The notes: generated from the letters alone by a model not told the origin. DNA of 64,000 bases from Enchytraeus crypticus (GCA_905160935.1 CAJHZI010000713.1:493501-557500); one strand, 5' to 3'. Counted from the first letter of the stretch, positions 21,864-36,784 are shown. Made by a program: numbers and translations.

Positions 21864-23647
21864 AGCAGCAAAACAGCAAGAATATGCATAGCCGTAGAAG
21901 GTTGGCTATTAGAGAAGATACTTCTTCTGCAGTGGATGTGGATTTTATTGCAGGCTAGGACCTTTGAAAAATAAACTACACAAAGTATGAATTATTTGTC
22001 ATTAAACTGAACATTATATTATCATCGCGTATATAGGATGGTTGCAGAGATTCTCCTAAATTAGTTTGTTGTAAAGAATTTGCATAGTGTATGCTCTGTC
22101 TAAGTTGTGCATGATTAACGCGCATATAACATTGATATTAACAAATACTATTTAACATGCATTGTAACAAATACTATTTAATGAAAAATTCTATTTAAAC
22201 AGCATATGATAATTAAATGGCCTAATATTTAAATTGCTCAAATAATATTTTAAAATATTGTTTAAATAAAATTTGAACAAATAATATTTAATATTCATTA
22301 TTAATGTTAGAAAGTTCTGCATCATTTTATAATGGATCAGATTTTATTCTGCATCCTGTAACGCTAATGAAATCGCATGCTGTGTTGCACATTTCATTAG
22401 TTATTTAGTCTGTAATATCCTATAGTAACGTTTTAGAAAGCCACTTAATAGGATGCTCGACTTACGCGATTTTCAATTAACAAATACGCAATTACACAAA
22501 TATCGTCAGTCTGCAATTGCCATCTACTGTATAATATAAAATATCATCAATATTAATTATCAAATTCTGATTTCCACCATCAGTCACCGACTAACAATGT
22601 AACGACAACAGCGTTAGGCCTATAAGCAGCGAATACTTCTCAATAATTTTGTAATTCCTTTTAGGGACAATGAAATGAATTATCCAGTATAAACTTTTTG
22701 AGGCAATATGAAGGCAAAACTTAAACCAATTGCTTCAATTTAAGAGAAAATGAGCAACTGAAAAATACATCATTTAATTTATCATTATTTTCTTCTCTTG
22801 TTTATTATTTAATGAAATATATCTGTATATGATACTCCTAGCATTTCGTAATGTTTGCGATGGAATCAGGGTAAGTTGTTTAGAAAAAATGCACAAATTA
22901 TCCGAATCTCTGTGAGGTTGGAAATCTCTCCAATAAGAGTAAAATATATTGCATATTAAGTTTATGTTTTTTGGAGAAATTTGGAAATTCTAAAGAAATA
23001 GAGAAGCAGTTAAATGCGAGCTTTCAATTAAATTATTTTATGAAATATTATAATATATATTTATAAAAATAACTAGAAAGGATTTAGCTAGAAGTAATAT
23101 TTTATTCGTGCCCATAGATAGAGAAATATTTACAATAAATATTATTTTTAAATCTTCTTTGGCTTAAAAAATTACTGTTATGTATTGCAACAAGATTTAC
23201 TACCCTAGAGTTAATAATATAGAGTGATTCAAATGTAAATTGTACATATATTAATACAACTAATTTTACTTTTCCTCTAAGTGAGGCACCTGACAGACGC
23301 ACTTGCTTCACAGAATCTTCCCATTGTTGAAATCGTATCTTTTCTGTTGACAGCATCAAATGACAGCAACCTTCGACACACGAAGAACCTAACTGTGGCC
23401 GTAGAGGATATCCCTTAGTTGTTGACTGACATTGGCTGACATCCAGGCCTCTAGCTTACTAGCAAACACTGTAACTGTTAAACCATATCCACTCTCGCAT
23501 TTTTATGTTCGACTGTAGAACAGAGTCGCTGCATGAATTACGATATTTAGTTTGCTATGGCTTACTAAGTTTGTTGACATTTAGCTGAGTGGATTTATCT
23601 GATTTCAACATCAATGACTGAAGCACAAGAATACATTACATGTCTTT
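21863..23647. other. Intergenic, downstream of gene B
   Basis: No gene recognised. Bases 23090-23480 read, on the minus strand, a stretch with QQWEDSVKQVRLSGASLRGK that I cannot assign, possibly an old transposon end. It would fall in the 3' UTR or just beyond gene B. Confidence 0.3.
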
Positions 23648-23719
23648 TTACGATTTATGTTCTACTGATAAATTGCTCTCCCTTCCTAGAAGCCAATAGG
23701 TGTTTAGGAGTCCTTTGCC
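23648..23719 (-). CDS. Gene B exon 20: terminal exon with stop codon
   Basis: 72 bp, acceptor TTTGCGCAG. It encodes [23 protein letters not shown] and a TAA at 23648-23650. Together with exon 19 it restores the VKGKG...TYWL.G signature that ends cyclase catalytic domains. The tail after it is short (about 10 residues). A possible AATAAA poly(A) signal lies near 23101-23106 (TTTATT on the plus strand), which would give a 3' UTR of about 0.55 kb; this is only a guess. Confidence 0.9.
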   Translation of the reverse strand, partial: GKGLLNTYWLLGRESNLSVEHKS

Positions 23720-26147
23720 CTGCGCAAAGTAAATATAATATCAAATCAGTTAAATAAAGTCGTTACCAGAAAAGCTAACCAAAGGAAGCAGTGACGCTAA
23801 ATGATTGACGTAAGACTAGAGTCTAGTATTGAAGAAATGCCACTTCTAAAATTACAATCAATTCACCATCTATAAGTAGAAATTAAGATATGTCAATGCC
23901 GCCTGTAAATGACACACTATAGACTGATTGATAACTCGCATTCACGAGCAATGTCATATAGTATGAGTCCTTAGTCAAATCCAGTTTGTATCTCAAACGT
24001 TTTCAAAGTTTCGCATTTAAAGACCTCTTAATCAGGAAAATTGCCTTGTTAAATCTTGATTGAAAATGACGCTTAATGTTAGCCTTTTGTACAGCAAATA
24101 TTTCAGTTACGGGCGACTACTTGATTTAGACTCGGTAACAACCCACCCGTAGCCTTGAAATAAACATAACAGCCCCTTTAGCACCCACTGTGCAAAACAA
24201 CGAAATAAATTAAATGCAATTGGCTGTCATTTGGCTTAATCTATTTCAGTTTTAGAGTCACTTTTGGAGATCGATTAATCTTCTGTAGCGCTTTATTATT
24301 CCTGATAATTTTGTCAACTTGATATTTGATTTAATATTTATATTTCATATTAATAGTTATTACATTTATACAAGTATTAATATTTAATTAATAGTTGATA
24401 TAACTTGCTGTAGGATAATGTTTAATTTTACGGTCAATGCTATCGAGGCGCTCATTTTTTGGTGAGATAGTAGGAGTAAAGAAGTACTTACTGCTGAGTG
24501 AAAGTCATTAAGTGTCAACTTAATTTTATTCCTCACTTCTACATCCACACAGAATTATCAAAATGAATGCGAGAAAGATTGAATAAAGAAAGAAAAATAG
24601 GTGTTTAATTTTAATGCGAACTATTTTTTATTTCTCAAAATCTAGCGATCCAAATGGCTGTACAAATGTATTACGTTTTAAAGTCGTAAGGCTGCTTTAC
24701 AGACGTAATCAATAAGCTTCATTTTAGAATGTCGATATAATGTAGCTCTACCACCTTAACATACGTCTCTCCGCGCAATTCTGTCAAATATTGCGGAAAT
24801 ATCTCGAGAGCTTCGTGTGAGGCTGAACTCAAATGAATCTTGGAGGCTGCAGAGAATAAAGATGCAATAACGATATTTGAAAGACAATGTAGTAGTTATC
24901 AGATCCAAATGATATATAATTTACAGAACCTCAAGTTTGAAGTAATCAGTCGAAATATTCAATTGTTGCCGTTTTCAAATTTTCTGCACAATATAAATAG
25001 GCCCTATATGTACAATATACGTATTCGTCATATAATTATAAATTAATAACTTCGCTACAAATCATCTTAATATTAGTAGCCAACTCCGCGAAATCTATTT
25101 TGTAATCCAAATATTTAGTCTTAATATGGTGATATGAAAGGTCGTGCCACATGACAACTGAAGACTATCAACTCTGCAACTGATGCTTAATCATCGATCA
25201 TTTAATGCTATATCTTGGACACGTTGAACAATTTCTTCGGCACAGGTCTCGACAGAGCGATCTTTACGGTACTTTCCTTAGGTCGATTGCCTACCTTGCT
25301 GGAAAAAAGTTACCCACCGATACATTGTAGCAAGTAAATGGGCATTGCACCCTAAAACTCCCTTCATGTTCGCTGAAATCTCACTTTTGGTCAAACTCTT
25401 CAAATGTAAATATTTATTATCGGCACGCTTTTCGTTTTTATCTTTTGTTTATACCTGTAACTGATCATACATCTTTAGAAAGGTTACATAGCAACCGCAT
25501 TCTCTTCACAAACATGACAATTCTATAAACTCTTCTATTAGGAAGTAAGCTAGTCATTACAAATATTTATTTTATGGAAGACAACAATTCCTCATGTCTT
25601 CTCACTACATATTTATCAGCCCTCGTATAAGTAAAATCTGAAAACTATTTTTTATTAGACGCCAACTACCTTCTCCAGTAGATTCCATCCTGGAGGCGAC
25701 GTTGACGGTGTCTCCAAACAAACAGTAGCGAGGCATCGTGTGTCCTACCACACCTGCAGCACAGGGTCCGGTGTGGATACCAATCCTGACTCTGAGAGAT
25801 GCTCCAGGTTTATGACGGATCTTAAAGACGGACGCCTCACTGAGTAGATCCAGTGCCATGTTACATATTTCCATGATATGTTTACCACCGTTCTGTACCG
25901 GAAGTCCACTTACCACCATGTAGGCATCTCCTATCGTCTCCACCTGTATTCCCATGTTATAATAATAGCTGTGCAGTATACTAACGTTCAGTTTTTATAA
26001 ATATATCATCTAAAATAGTCCTAATACGCAAAGATCTTCATATCCACAAATTATTTCGAAAACTACATTTAGTTGTATTTAAAGAGAGATATTGCAGGTC
26101 TCATTTTAATTAATAAAATAATGAGTCTGAAACATCTCTTTTCACAT

Positions 26148-26191
<44 letters not shown>

Positions 26192-28499
26192 ATTTGTCTA
26201 TATCTAGTGTTCTGCAAAGGGGTCGGTCAAAAGTGCATATTCAGTGTAAAGGGTCGATTCGATATATATATATTAGTATGTAGTTAGTATGTATTTGTAT
26301 TTGTAATTGTATTTCTAGTAAAGTATTTAATAATACTGCTGGATAAGTAAAGTTAAGATTTAAAGTATTGAGTTTTATTAAAGTGAGATCCTAGGCGGTA
26401 GCTAAGCTAGGGCAAGTGACCAGTGAGGGCATGCCTAAACAGGAAGTAAGGGAGATCCAAGATGGAAGCGTGACAACACGGACGTAAAACGTGCCAAGTT
26501 GAAAAGAGATTTAGGAGATTTTAAGAATCTCAAGAACAGACGAATTGAGAGCAATTGGAAGGGTTCGGGTATTCGAACTATTTGTAGTCCATCGAACAGT
26601 CGATGTGGAGAGAGCGATCGGTAGACGATCGGACTGGGAAGAGAGTTCCAGTGAAGTATTCCAACCTAGGGATTGTAGAGATCCTAATAGGCAACTAGTA
26701 GAGAGGAAAGTAGATTAAGGTGTAGGAATTTATGCTAGAGAGCGTATCAGTAATGTGTATGTCAAAAGTAATCGTATGTAATATAAAGTACTTGCTTTTA
26801 CGATATTTAAAGTGAACTGTAATTCGATAGAGAAGTATAATTTTTAATTATTCGAATTTCGCATACACGTGTTATTTGAAATCGTTTTAGTTTTCGTTCT
26901 ACTACATGTATATATCTGTGTATTATTCTATTTCTTTTCGTTGAAATTAATATTTAATTTAATACAGTCGTTGAAGTTAGCAATCACTTCTTAGGATATC
27001 TAGATTCAGTCAAATCAAGGACAGGTAAAGATTCCAAAATAATTATTAGAGGCATATTATTAGGAATTTAAATCCTGAACCATCTGATGTCAGGTCCTCA
27101 TTTTACCCCAGATTAAAAATTGTAGAATCAGTTGCCTCACATTTAAACATTTGTGGTGCCCAGACCCGGGATCAAATCGAGGACAGGTAAAAATTCCAAA
27201 AATAATTATTGGAGGCCTTTTATTAGGAATTTGATTCCTGGACTATTTGATGTTAGGTCCTCATTTTACCTCAGATTAAAAATTGCAGAATCAGGTTCCT
27301 GACATTAAAGAATTTGTGGTTATTCGTTACACGCGTAGAGTCTACTTTCACGAAAGAGAGCAATCCATAGATCAATAATTTAATTTCTTCACAGAAGTTA
27401 AGCCATTTCCAAATTTAACGAAATAAATTGCTTAGGAAAATGTTGTTTCTGAGTTGGTCTCGCATAGCCTTCCTCAATTTTCTATTTAACCTCGTACGGC
27501 GCGTGAGATGCCTCAAACACAATACGAAAAATTATATTATCAAACCTAAAACGCATAATGTACCGGACACAATATTTATTGCAATTTTAAACGCCGTGGC
27601 CTGTTGGCTTGGGATAAATTTCCGTCAGAGCCTATAGCATTGTACAATATTTAACATTCACTGGACTGGTAATTTGAATATTTGGCTAAACTGCCTAATA
27701 GTTAAAACGTGGCATTAAAAGTGCTAGATAAAATCAATAGATGATAATGTCATTTGATTTGTGATTAACAAAACCTATTCGTAGCTTCTCTTAAGCAGTA
27801 TAATATTAAAAATTGACATTATTTCAGATATCGCATAAATAATTCATTGCATTGTATTGCATCTTTTGACCTACTTTGAACATTTTATCACATTGTTTAA
27901 CACTATGATATTTTCTACTTTTAATAACTTGTTATTGAATGCATTGTATTTATTTGTTTTGATGAAGAATTATATATGGAGTTTTATTCGATTAATTATA
28001 TTTCTGTTTCGTTCTCAGATTCTTTAAGTTACTAACCTTGTAGACATCATGTCTAGAGATGGTATCATCGAATGTTCCATAGAGATCATTGAGTAGATCA
28101 GCGATCTGCATAGGAGTCGAACCTGACGAGAGAGACGTGATGATTGATTGATTGATTGATTGAATGATTGATTGACTAACCTTATAGACATCATGTCTAG
28201 AGATGGTATCATCGAATGTTCCATAGAGATCATTGAGTAGATCAACGACCTGCATAGGAGTCGACTCTGAGGAGAGAGACGTGAAGCCTGCTATGTCTGA
28301 GAAGTAGATGGTAACACTGGAAAACATCTCAGGTGGTACTGTTCTGCCAAGCTTCAGTTCTTCAACAACAACTCTGCACAAAGAATATTTTAATTATCTG
28401 TAGAGTCTAAATTGTTCAGCTCATCTCGAAAATGAATTCAATACCACTTTTCGTAACATCATTGAAATTTTAATCAAGATATCTTTCGTTTGCTTTTAC

Positions 28500-28540
<41 letters not shown>

Positions 28541-28541
28541 C

Positions 28542-28585
<44 letters not shown>

Positions 28586-28630
28586 AATATATGTATATAT
28601 ATATATATAAATCATCATCTATCTATATAT

Positions 28631-28694
<64 letters not shown>

Positions 28695-28704
28695 AATCAT
28701 CATG

Positions 28705-28761
<57 letters not shown>

Positions 28762-31700
28762 AGCCATCTTCCCTTTACGCTCCCAGTTACACACGAAAAA
28801 GATCTCTATGTTTAGATGACCGGCAGATTTGAACGCGTTTCTTCCTATCTGACGCGTTTCATTCCTATTACCGACTTCGCCACTGGCTGGAGCCAGTGGC
28901 GAAGTCGGTAAGATACTCGACCGCGAATCAGTTGATGGGGGTTCAAATCCTGGGCTCGCCCGTCACTGACATCGCTTTCGAGTGAGGAAACTGACGTTAA
29001 CCTTAGCTTTACCAGCTTTTTATCTCTGGTACCGCAAATCCACAATGTCCTGAAGAGAAGCCTCTCGGGACCTTGATATTAAACCCACATCATCATCTAA
29101 GCTCGATCCCTAGATTAATGGTACTTGAAAGGACGTTAAACATCTTCAATCTATTGGTTACATTTTTGAATAAGGTAACTAGAATTTCTGAAACTCTGTT
29201 CGTACTTACGGTGGTAGCATCCTATGTAGCAGTAAGTCAGTTTTCTTTTTTTCTTCCAGAAGTTCTGAGGTTCTCTGCTCCACGATAGCTTCCAAATTAT
29301 TGGCGTATTTCTCCAACTTTTCCAGTATGTGATCTATTATGTCTACATTCCTAAAAGATTTGTTAGTAAAGCACATGCAATACACTTGAACAAATCAAAC
29401 ATTCCAACATTCAATTTAACAATATTTGGATTAACCATACAAAAATTAAGTTCTAGAACTATTTCAGATTTCTACTGCAAATAGGGAAACATCAGGCAAA
29501 TCAATGATCCACCGGGTCAGTTTTACTTTAATATTTTTTGAATTGAATCAAATATAACTTGATACAAATTGAATAAACTAAATTAGAGGATGTGCACAAC
29601 AGAAAACAAAAATTTTAAACATATTCACAATGATCACTTAGGTCAATAATAAAAGCTTACCTTTAACAAAACGCAAGCCTAATATGCAGCAGAAATGAGA
29701 TTGAAATTTAAATATTGCAAGTCATTAAATATAGCAAGGATATACTGAAGAAACTAAGAATTAAAACAATCTTCGCTTTGACAAAGAAACATTGTTGAGG
29801 CTGAGCATTTTCATCTCATCTCTCTTTCTCTCGTTCTCACTCGATTTCTCTCTTTCTCAGTGCACTAAATATATTAAAATTGCAATTACGTTTAAAGTCT
29901 TCTTACATTCAGAAAAGAAGTAATTCCTCTAGTTGTGACTTACTGCTACGACTTGGAGAAACAATACAATTAAACTCAGTTATATGACTAATCGTTATTT
30001 TAAATATATGAGTTTCTGCTATACCTTCCTTTATGCATGTATTTGAGTCTTCGGTTGATTTCCGCAAACGTTGGGCGAGCCTGGGGTGATTCTGCCCAGC
30101 ATTGCTGTAGCAGCGTCATCAACTCAGGTGCTTCTGTTAGAAACATTGGGAATGCTGGGCGATAAACAACGGAATCCTCTGTTTCTCTTCGTACCACTAC
30201 CTGGGCTAGAATATCTAATAAATATGTCATTGAATCGTTGTTAGTCAAACAAATAGCGAATAGTTAAATAACTAAATACATGTGAATAACAAGGTTATTA
30301 GATTAAATGATATATAAGTAAAATAATCATGTTTGAAATCTCTTGGGAATTTCACAATCTTGAAGTACTTTCTTTAAAGTTCTTGCTTAGAAACCACGGA
30401 AGCAGGATTTAAAACATTGAAAAACTCTGTGAGTTATATGAATTTCTTATAATGAATTAAATTAGCAATCGAAGTTGTGACCTTTAAAAATGTGTATACA
30501 GATAGTTATATAAGTTATCCAAAAATTCATGTTTATATAATAAATATGTGAAACAAACCAAGTTGAAAAACAATTATTTGCACTCGCAGCACTATCTAAA
30601 TTTTCTTCATTTAGTGTGGTGTACATTCTCAAAATTAATGCCTATATTTACTAATGCTTGTAAAAAAACATGTATATTATCGACATCGCCACTGGATGTC
30701 GGTAAGATACCTGTCGGTAAGATATCCGAAAGCGGATCAATATGTATGGGTTTGAATCCTGTGCTCGCCTGTCACTGATATCGCTGTCGAGAGATGAAAC
30801 TGACACTAACATTGGCTTTACAAAAGAGCTATAATGTATTAGAATCCCCCAATAAATGGCATATACCAACAATAATGAGCATTCCTGGATGATTTAAAGT
30901 TTCACTCTTATGTAGACATGAAGAGCAAAACGGAAAACAAATAAGAGTAGAGGAGTTATCTATCATGGACCTGCCAGCAGGCAGTGCACTGCGAGACTCA
31001 ATTATAATGACGGTTTCTTTTTCCATCAATACCAGTGACGGAGCCAGCACACAATTTAAGTCAAGAGTCTGTTTTCTCTGATGTAACGATGTAAGCCTTC
31101 CTATCAACTACTTTCTTCAACTCCATCAACGTGTCTATTCTAACATATTATAAAGCTTTTACATTAAAACAACATGCATTAGTGGACGGCGACAAAATAG
31201 AACTATAATTATACCGTTAATATTTTCCTTATTCATATCTTCTAGAAAGAACGGTTGAGCTCTGTAAGCTATCTCCTGCGCTATGATAGCAAAGCTGTAG
31301 ACGTCTCCCTTCTGAGACCCTAGAGCCGGTCTGCTGCTCATACGGAGCAGCTCTGGAGCGGTCCATAATAGATTGATATGCTGATTCCTTTCCACACTAT
31401 TTTCCAAATCTACATCGTAATTCTCTTTCACATCCAAAGGCGTTGATACAGATCGAAATGCAGGCAACACTGGACACGAGATCTTGAGGGACCATCGGTT
31501 GTCCACTCTACACGTCAGACTGCTCAGATCTCCGTGTGAGTGGATGGGCGACTTGTGTAGGTAAATCAGTCCCTTTAATGATTCAAAGTTTGTTTGATGG
31601 GGTTGAATATCTTACAAGTATCTTCTTCTGTGCACTGCCAAGTGGCAGGTTCAATGTACATATTCATACTAAAATTCTGTTTTCTTGCTCCATAAGAGCA

Positions 31701-34700
31701 CTACTTAGATCAACAATTTAATCCCTTCATAAAGTCTGTGCCATATCCATACCTTATGTAACCTATAGCTTGGGAAAATATGGCTTCTGAGGTGGTTTCC
31801 CGTTGCCTTCCTCAGTTTGGTGGATTAATTACCATTTAATCCTGGGGGAAATATTTCATGGTGAGGTGGGTCCCCTCTTGCCATCCTCAGCTCCCGCCTT
31901 TAGTCGCCGCTTACGTACACGCGGCAGATTGTTTGCGGTTGCCCTATTCTGCAATGGTCCAACCACACCCGAGCACAACTTACATGTATAACACTACATA
32001 ATTTGCTAAGTTTACAACTTTAAAAGCTGATTTATAAAGAGCGGAGTAAATATTCTGTAGATTAATCTTATGGCCAATTTATAAAAAAGCACAATTTGAT
32101 CACAAATGTAACGTAACAAAGTAAAATAAGGTTCAGTTAAAAAGGTTAGTGTTTAAGCTCTTAGCAAAGTTGTTAGTATACTTGCTTTATAAGCAGGAAG
32201 CCGATGGCTATGATACCCTCTGAACCTTCGGGATAGTACAATTATTAATATGGACACCCAAGAACGTATCATTGTAGCCTAAGTATTTAAATTAATATTA
32301 ATTGTTAATGATACAGGTAGTTCTTTGAATTAAAATCACAGTCCAAATATCACGAAGAGATTTAATGAGTCCTTGAAGGTGTGCAATGGATTCAGCGATG
32401 TCTTCTTGATCGCTAGTCCGATATGTGAACGTGTATCCTACAAATCTACTTACACCAGTGACGCGAAATTTAAGATTAGTATTTCCTAAAATCGGTATAC
32501 TGATAATTTGTAAAACTCCACCGATACTAAAATTTGATATAAAAGTAAACACGCATTATAGTGAAATGATCAACTTTGTTTATATCACTTTTTAATACCA
32601 CATGTTTAAACCGTTAGGCAATTTATTCCATTTTCCGTGCAACCGGTCCAATGAATGTCCGAGATTTTACTCTCTGATCAGCGCGGCTGGGATTCGAACC
32701 CACGATGGTACAATTCACCTCAGGACCAGTCACTTAAAACTTCATGACGTTACCCCTACGCTATTAAGACATTGAAATTGTGGTAACAATTTAGGTAATA
32801 TTTTAAACAACAATACACCATCAGTGACAGGTCTACTAACGTTAACGAGATCCTGAATGAGAGCCATTCTGAAGAACCAATCAAGATTTATATCATCGTT
32901 ATCTAAAATGTCCTGCAAAATATGACACAAAGTCATTAAAACACATAACTAGAGAAATAAAATGGTATATTCATACTAATACATATTTCCCCCGTGTTGT
33001 GCTCGGGTGTGGTTGGACCACTGCAGAATAGGGCAACCGCAAACAATCTGCCGCGTGTACGTAAGAGGCGACTAAAGGCAGGAGCTGAGGATGGCAAGAG
33101 GGGACCCGCCTCACTATGAAAGATTTTCCACCAGGATTAAATGGTAATTAATCCACCTAACTGTGGAAGACAACGGGAAACCACCTCAAAAGCCATATTT
33201 TTCCCAAGCTATAGGTTACATAAGGTATGGATAAGGCATAGGCTTTGTAAAGGGATTAACATGTTGATCTAAGGAGTGCTCTTATGGAGCGAGCAAACAG
33301 ACTTTGTGTATGAATATGTACATTGAACCTGCCACTTGGCAGTGCACTGAAGAAGAAGATAAATATTAATACAAATTTTTATATTCGTCAACAGCAGACA
33401 GGAAAAAATATATTATATATAATTAATATATTAGTACATGGCTTTCTTAAAGCAAATACGGCTGAAAAACCTCGGATCAGAAGTGAGATGCTAGAAAAAA
33501 TGGATGAAAGGAGGAAATGGAAAGGAAAGTATTGCAACCAGTCATGGCCGAAGGAAATATAGAAGCCTAAACTATGAACTTAGAAGAATTACAGATAAAG
33601 CAAAAGTTCATTGGTGGAGAAAAAAGTGCGATGATTTATCAGAAGGTGATAAAAGAGGGACGTCAGATCTATTGTACCAGGAAGTCAGGATATTGACAAG
33701 AACCGATAAGAAAGGAGATGCAAAAAACATTACTATAATGGGTAAATATGGGGAATTGAAGACTGATATGGAAGAAGTAAAAGAAAGATGGAGAGAATAT
33801 GTAGAGGAATTGTAAGATAAGGCATGGAATCCAGTTTAAGAGGATTTTAAGATAGGAGAAGAAAATATACTAAAACGATAAAAGGGCCCAGATATAATGG
33901 AGAAAATTTATTCTGCAATTAAAAGTATGAAGAAGGGGTATGCAGCCGGAATAGATGATATCCCAGCAGAATTCTTTAAAATGTTGGAAGGAGAAACACT
34001 CGATAAGAAATGGATGTACGTATGGACATGTACAATACAGGTATTTGGCAAGACGACTTTACCAAATTAGTGATGATCCCAATTCCGAAAAAATCCAAGG
34101 ATGTGGAGTGTTCGGATTATAGAACAGTCAGTTTAACATAAAACATATACATATAAAGCTAGAAATCCTAATATCTTTGAAAGCATAACGGAAAGTGATA
34201 AATGTAATATTTAACTATAGGCTTGAACAAGACTTGATTAATACTTGCTGGAGAGCCATTTCCGCTAAATCAAGCACAAATCGTAAGAAGAGTGACAGCG
34301 AGATAGAGATAGATAGTTAAATTTAGAAGAAGGCAACACCTTACCCTTAATGTTCCACGTCTGCATCTCTGTAACACATAGCATATTTTCCCAGTGTCAA
34401 CACAGGCTCCTATGAATGCTTGAACGTTGTCGTGATTTAACTCCTTTAGCTGCAGAAATCAATTGAATGAACACAAACGATTATTATTTATTGCGTTTCT
34501 GTGTGTCAGCGTGCTACATTGTCAAGATATTTCTATTATTAGATCCTAAACTTAATAATAATATTTTTCAACCTTCAACCTTTTGATGTGTTTATCGTGT
34601 CACGATAAACAGCAAATGAAGGAAATTTAACTGGAAACTAGATAGTAATCAAGAAGAAGAGGCTTTCCAACTTTTTATGTATCGTAACACAGTCAGTGTC

Positions 34701-36616
34701 AGCTATTATGAAAACTGAATTCGTTTACTGCCTTTAAAGCTACTTAATACTGTAGAACTTATGGCAACCATGTTAGAATCCGATTGAAAATACTATCAAG
34801 AGAATAAAATATCTGATATAATTAGAACCGGAAAATCCATATTTATTGACGTCGTATTGTCAGCACATGTTCATAGAAAATAAAGGAATGTCCATTATGA
34901 ACGCCAAAACGGTAGCTTGGCTTACAACATTTAATTCAAACTCAAATCCAGATTAAGTTATTTTGCCAATTATTTAGAGTTATTAATTTTATTTCATATT
35001 TTATTTCATAAAAACTTTTATATCGCAAATACTAAAAATGAAGTCCACCGTAGATAAGCCTACTTGTCATGTATAATTAAATTAAACTGCTTAAAATGTT
35101 GTACGATAGACTAAGATAAAGTGATTTCCAAATTAATTACAATCATTGATTATATTTCATGTATAAGATTTAATACTGCTCAAGCATCCTTAATCATATT
35201 AAGCGTTTTTAATTTCGGTTCTAAATTTGAAAATATTAGACAACTATAATTATATAATTAATTAGAATTGCTGATTTAGTACTAAACTTTGAACGTACAT
35301 CATGACAGCATTAATATAACTCTACTCACGTTAACAAGTTGTATGAGGTCTGATTTCTTCAGAGTAACCGACGTTAAATATGTCATCAGATGCACGAGAA
35401 CAGTCGCTCCTTTGTACACGGCCAGTAACTCCCCTGTTTGACGCTCATCAGCTACTATAGGGCTTGACTCAGACACTTTTGAAGACAATATATTACGAGA
35501 GCTACCTTTTAAAATCTGACAAAAATAACAGTTACATTCATGTTTTATTTATAATTTGACCAACAAGTTCCATTAGGTCTGAATTAATGCTGCGGATTTA
35601 TTCATCCGTTTTCAGCTTTGGCCAATACATCATATAGAATAATAAAAAAGTTTATGAATGCTTATTTAAAAATACATAAAGCATTTTGACGTTATTGAAA
35701 AGTTTTGTAAAATACAAACAGAATTTTGACGTTATTGAAAGTTTATGGTATGCGGAATGAATTATGTTGAAGCAAAATTAAAGACATCAAAATTAGAGTA
35801 ACTGCCCTGTCAAATACTAGTGTACATTGTCTTGTAACATAGCTATATTTAATAAACTGCCAGAGTACAATGTAAAATTTGTTAATTTTAGTTTCACGGA
35901 TTTAAATAACTAGACGTTTTCTAACTAACAAACAATTGTAAAGTATCCATCACAGCGTTAACAATTCGAAATTATTACTTTAGTTTCCACATTTGAATTT
36001 GATTAATACGGTAGGACCTACGTGATAGTCCTACATACAACAAATTGCTTAACATAGAATTCTAATCAAATCTGCACCAAGAATTGATAATTGCTAATTA
36101 CTTAGGTGATTTACAATATCCTAGAGGTTTGATGAAATTGATAATTGCACTTGAGTAATTAGTGTTTGTTTATTAGTAAAATTCATATAATAAACTTTCT
36201 TTAGAACCGTTTATTATCTCTACTATTCTGCAAACTGCAGATTATTAACAAAGCCCTTTAGCATGTTAATAATAAAGAATTTCTTTTCATATGATTCTGC
36301 TGTCTATCTATTCAACCTTATTATTTTTAATTTTGTACAATCAATCTATGATTACTTATACTTGTCAAAATCTTCTTCATTTATGTCTAGTTACTTTTTC
36401 AAAGTTCATCAAAAATTAACATTCACAACTTTAGTATTCTGTTTATTTTTAATTGATTTAAGTGCAATGGGTTTTATTTACTCACTTTATTCTTAACCTA
36501 AAAATCCAAAATCTATAATTGTTGCAATATATTTAAAGGACTTTTACAAAATAGGCATCAATTTGCAAATAGCATAATAGTTTTACAAATGTACAAATAA
36601 ATAAATAAATAAATAA

Positions 36617-36656
<40 letters not shown>

Positions 36657-36735
36657 TATTATATAATCAATACTCTGGGCACAATGATTGGGCTCAATCT
36701 GAATCTGGGCTCAATGGGCAACATTAGTCCTAAGC

Positions 36736-36784
<49 letters not shown>

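Noticed and set aside
28031-28140. Second copy of the exon 17 end as an independent alternative exon
   Set aside because: The only plausible internal acceptor (CTCGTCAG) would enter out of phase with exon 16 and soon meet a stop. Only extension through the alternative donor keeps frame.
28490-28819. Long frames rich in YIYI and HHHH
   Set aside because: They are translations of (TA)n and (CAT)n microsatellites; the same holds for similar frames at 21.7, 36.7, 37.2, 44.1, 45.0, 48.0 and 48.9 kb.
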